Shown: positions 5,550 through 6,433 of the stretch, in pieces | Layout: every line of letters starts with the position of its first letter | Position numbering within the stretch: the stretch's first letter is position 1 | NCBI GenBank assembly: GCA_029555885.1 | Contig: JAKPQT010000404.1 | Coordinates: 1-6,433 of the forward strand | From: Chloroflexota bacterium | GTDB lineage: Bacteria; Chloroflexota; Anaerolineae; CG2-30-64-16 | Direction: 5' to 3' | DNA length: 6,433 nucleotides | Made by a program: the position numbers and the translations under genes | Notes under the pieces: model-generated | What the model was told of the DNA's origin: nothing | Databases searched by the model: none | The model's input: the letters and a program-made list of their open reading frames with translations, nothing else

Positions 5550-6433
5550 TCAATCGAATCCCGCGAAGTCTTTCGGTGGGCGCATGGCGGCCCGGTTCTC
5601 GTTCAGCCGCGCGCCCAGTTCCTCTGCCGAGCGCAGGCCCATAGCCCGGTAGAAGTCCGGATCATAGCGCCGCGTCTGTACGACGACGGGCATGGGCACG
5701 GCGTGGCCCAGGATGAGGGCCTGCTCTTTCGTGTCCAGCCGGGCCAGCACCTCGCGCAGCCCCTCGCCGCCGCTGACGCCCGACAGCACCGCCTTGATGT
5801 CCTCCGGGTTGTCCAGCAGCATGGTGACGCGCGTGCCGATCTGCGACATGACCTCCGAATCGATCCCGCTGGGCCGCTGGTCCACGACGAACAGCGTCAC
5901 GTTGTACTTGCGCAGCTCGCGCGCGATGGTGCCGAAGATGGTGTTTTCGGCCACGGCCGGATCGAGGAACTTGTGCGCCTCTTCGATGGTGATGACCAAG
6001 GGGGTCGGCCCCTTGCCGGCCTCCCCGAAGGAGCGTTCCTTCTTCTCCACGTACAGCCGGTGGATGCGCCGCGTCAGGAAGTTGGCGACCAGGATGTAGG
6101 CCCCCAGGTCTGATCCGTAGCGGCCAAACTCCAGGACGACGCTCGTGCCGGCCTCGAGGTATTTCATGATGCGGCCCACCGAGTCGTCCAGGGCCTTCGG
6201 CTTCATGAAGCTGTAGGTGTGCATGCGCTCGAAGCGTCGGCGCAGCGCAGCCAGCGTATTCTGCCCCTGGCCCGTGTCATCTGCCAGCGCGCGCAGCCCG
6301 GTGATCTCTTTGCCCGTGTCGGGATCGAAGCCGCCGTAGCTGTCCACCCAGTCGTCGCTGAGGAAGTTTGCCAGCCAATCCTGCCCGAACTTGCGGTGCA
6401 GCGCGTAGACCGCGCCCACCTGCGGCTCGGTCA
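5550..6433 (-). CDS. herA: HerA-type ATPase/bidirectional DNA translocase (5' end beyond window)
   Basis: The C-terminal 293 codons of a HerA/FtsK-superfamily ATPase (DUF87-type core). This hexameric pump threads double-stranded DNA and works with the NurA nuclease and Mre11-Rad50 in end resection. The frame is open to the right edge with no stop; a GTG at 6419 exists but the coding sequence clearly continues past it, so the HAS barrel and Walker A lie outside. Visible parts, counted from the edge: Walker B 'LVITIEEAHKF' at about 145-155 with the catalytic acidic pair, the conserved 'IARELRKYNVTLFVVDQRPS' at 169-188 (Arg171 or Arg174 as arginine-finger candidate), 'SEVMSQIGTRV' at 192-202, and 'ILGHAVPMPVVVQTRR' near the end, typical of HerA. 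The stop TGA (5550-5552) lies 2 nt from the Mre11 ATG, so both are translated as a pair. FtsK is excluded by the HerA-style Walker B and C-terminus. Confidence 0.92.
   Translation of the reverse strand, partial: TEPQVGAVYALHRKFGQDWLANFLSDDWVDSYGGFDPDTGKEITGLRALADDTGQGQNTLAALRRRFERMHTYSFMKPKALDDSVGRIMKYLEAGTSVVLEFGRYGSDLGAYILVANFLTRRIHRLYVEKKERSFGEAGKGPTPLVITIEEAHKFLDPAVAENTIFGTIARELRKYNVTLFVVDQRPSGIDSEVMSQIGTRVTMLLDNPEDIKAVLSGVSGGEGLREVLARLDTKEQALILGHAVPMPVVVQTRRYDPDFYRAMGLRSAEELGARLNENRAAMRPPKDFAGFD

Noticed and set aside
4291..6433. HerA-based antiphage defence system
   Set aside because: HerA partners in known defence systems are SIR2 or DUF4297-type effectors; here the partner is a standard Mre11 nuclease, which points to DNA repair.

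Overview
The window is GC-rich, and every gene I can support lies on the minus strand, so it reads from right to left. The likely source is a bacterium of the Chloroflexota (Anaerolineae-like). This rests on three things: a bacterial DnaB, a bacterial-style BFN/DUF151 protein, and a HerA-Mre11 pair of the kind shared by archaea and a limited set of bacteria including Chloroflexota. The lineage is an inference from gene content and was not confirmed by any search.

Right part (6433 to 2592): a tightly packed operon. It starts with the C-terminal part of a HerA-type DNA-pumping ATPase (5' end outside the window). Next comes an Mre11/SbcD double-strand-break nuclease, whose ATG lies 2 nt after the HerA stop. 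The third gene is a 561-residue zinc carboxypeptidase (M14) that starts 13 nt after the nuclease stop, behind a strong ribosome binding site. HerA and Mre11 belong together in DNA-end resection. The peptidase is an unexpected third member.

Middle (2591 to 1726): directly after the peptidase stop lies a 116-bp imperfect inverted repeat. Its arms are built from CGAAT/ATTCG words repeated exactly every 9 nt. It is followed by a GNAT-family acetyltransferase. A strong extended -10 promoter (TGGTATAAT) lies in the gap after the GNAT gene.

Left part (1725 to 1): the promoter drives a BFN-domain (DUF151, 'bifunctional nuclease' family) gene. After a 139-bp gap holding two GC-rich hairpins comes the start of dnaB, the replicative helicase, which runs off the left edge after 357 codons.

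Most of the content is housekeeping or repair genes. The two items most worth a second look are the HerA-Mre11-M14 operon, which has no Rad50/SbcC or NurA gene within the window, and the 9-nt-phased inverted repeat. I see no RNA genes, CRISPR array, insertion sequence or phage genes.
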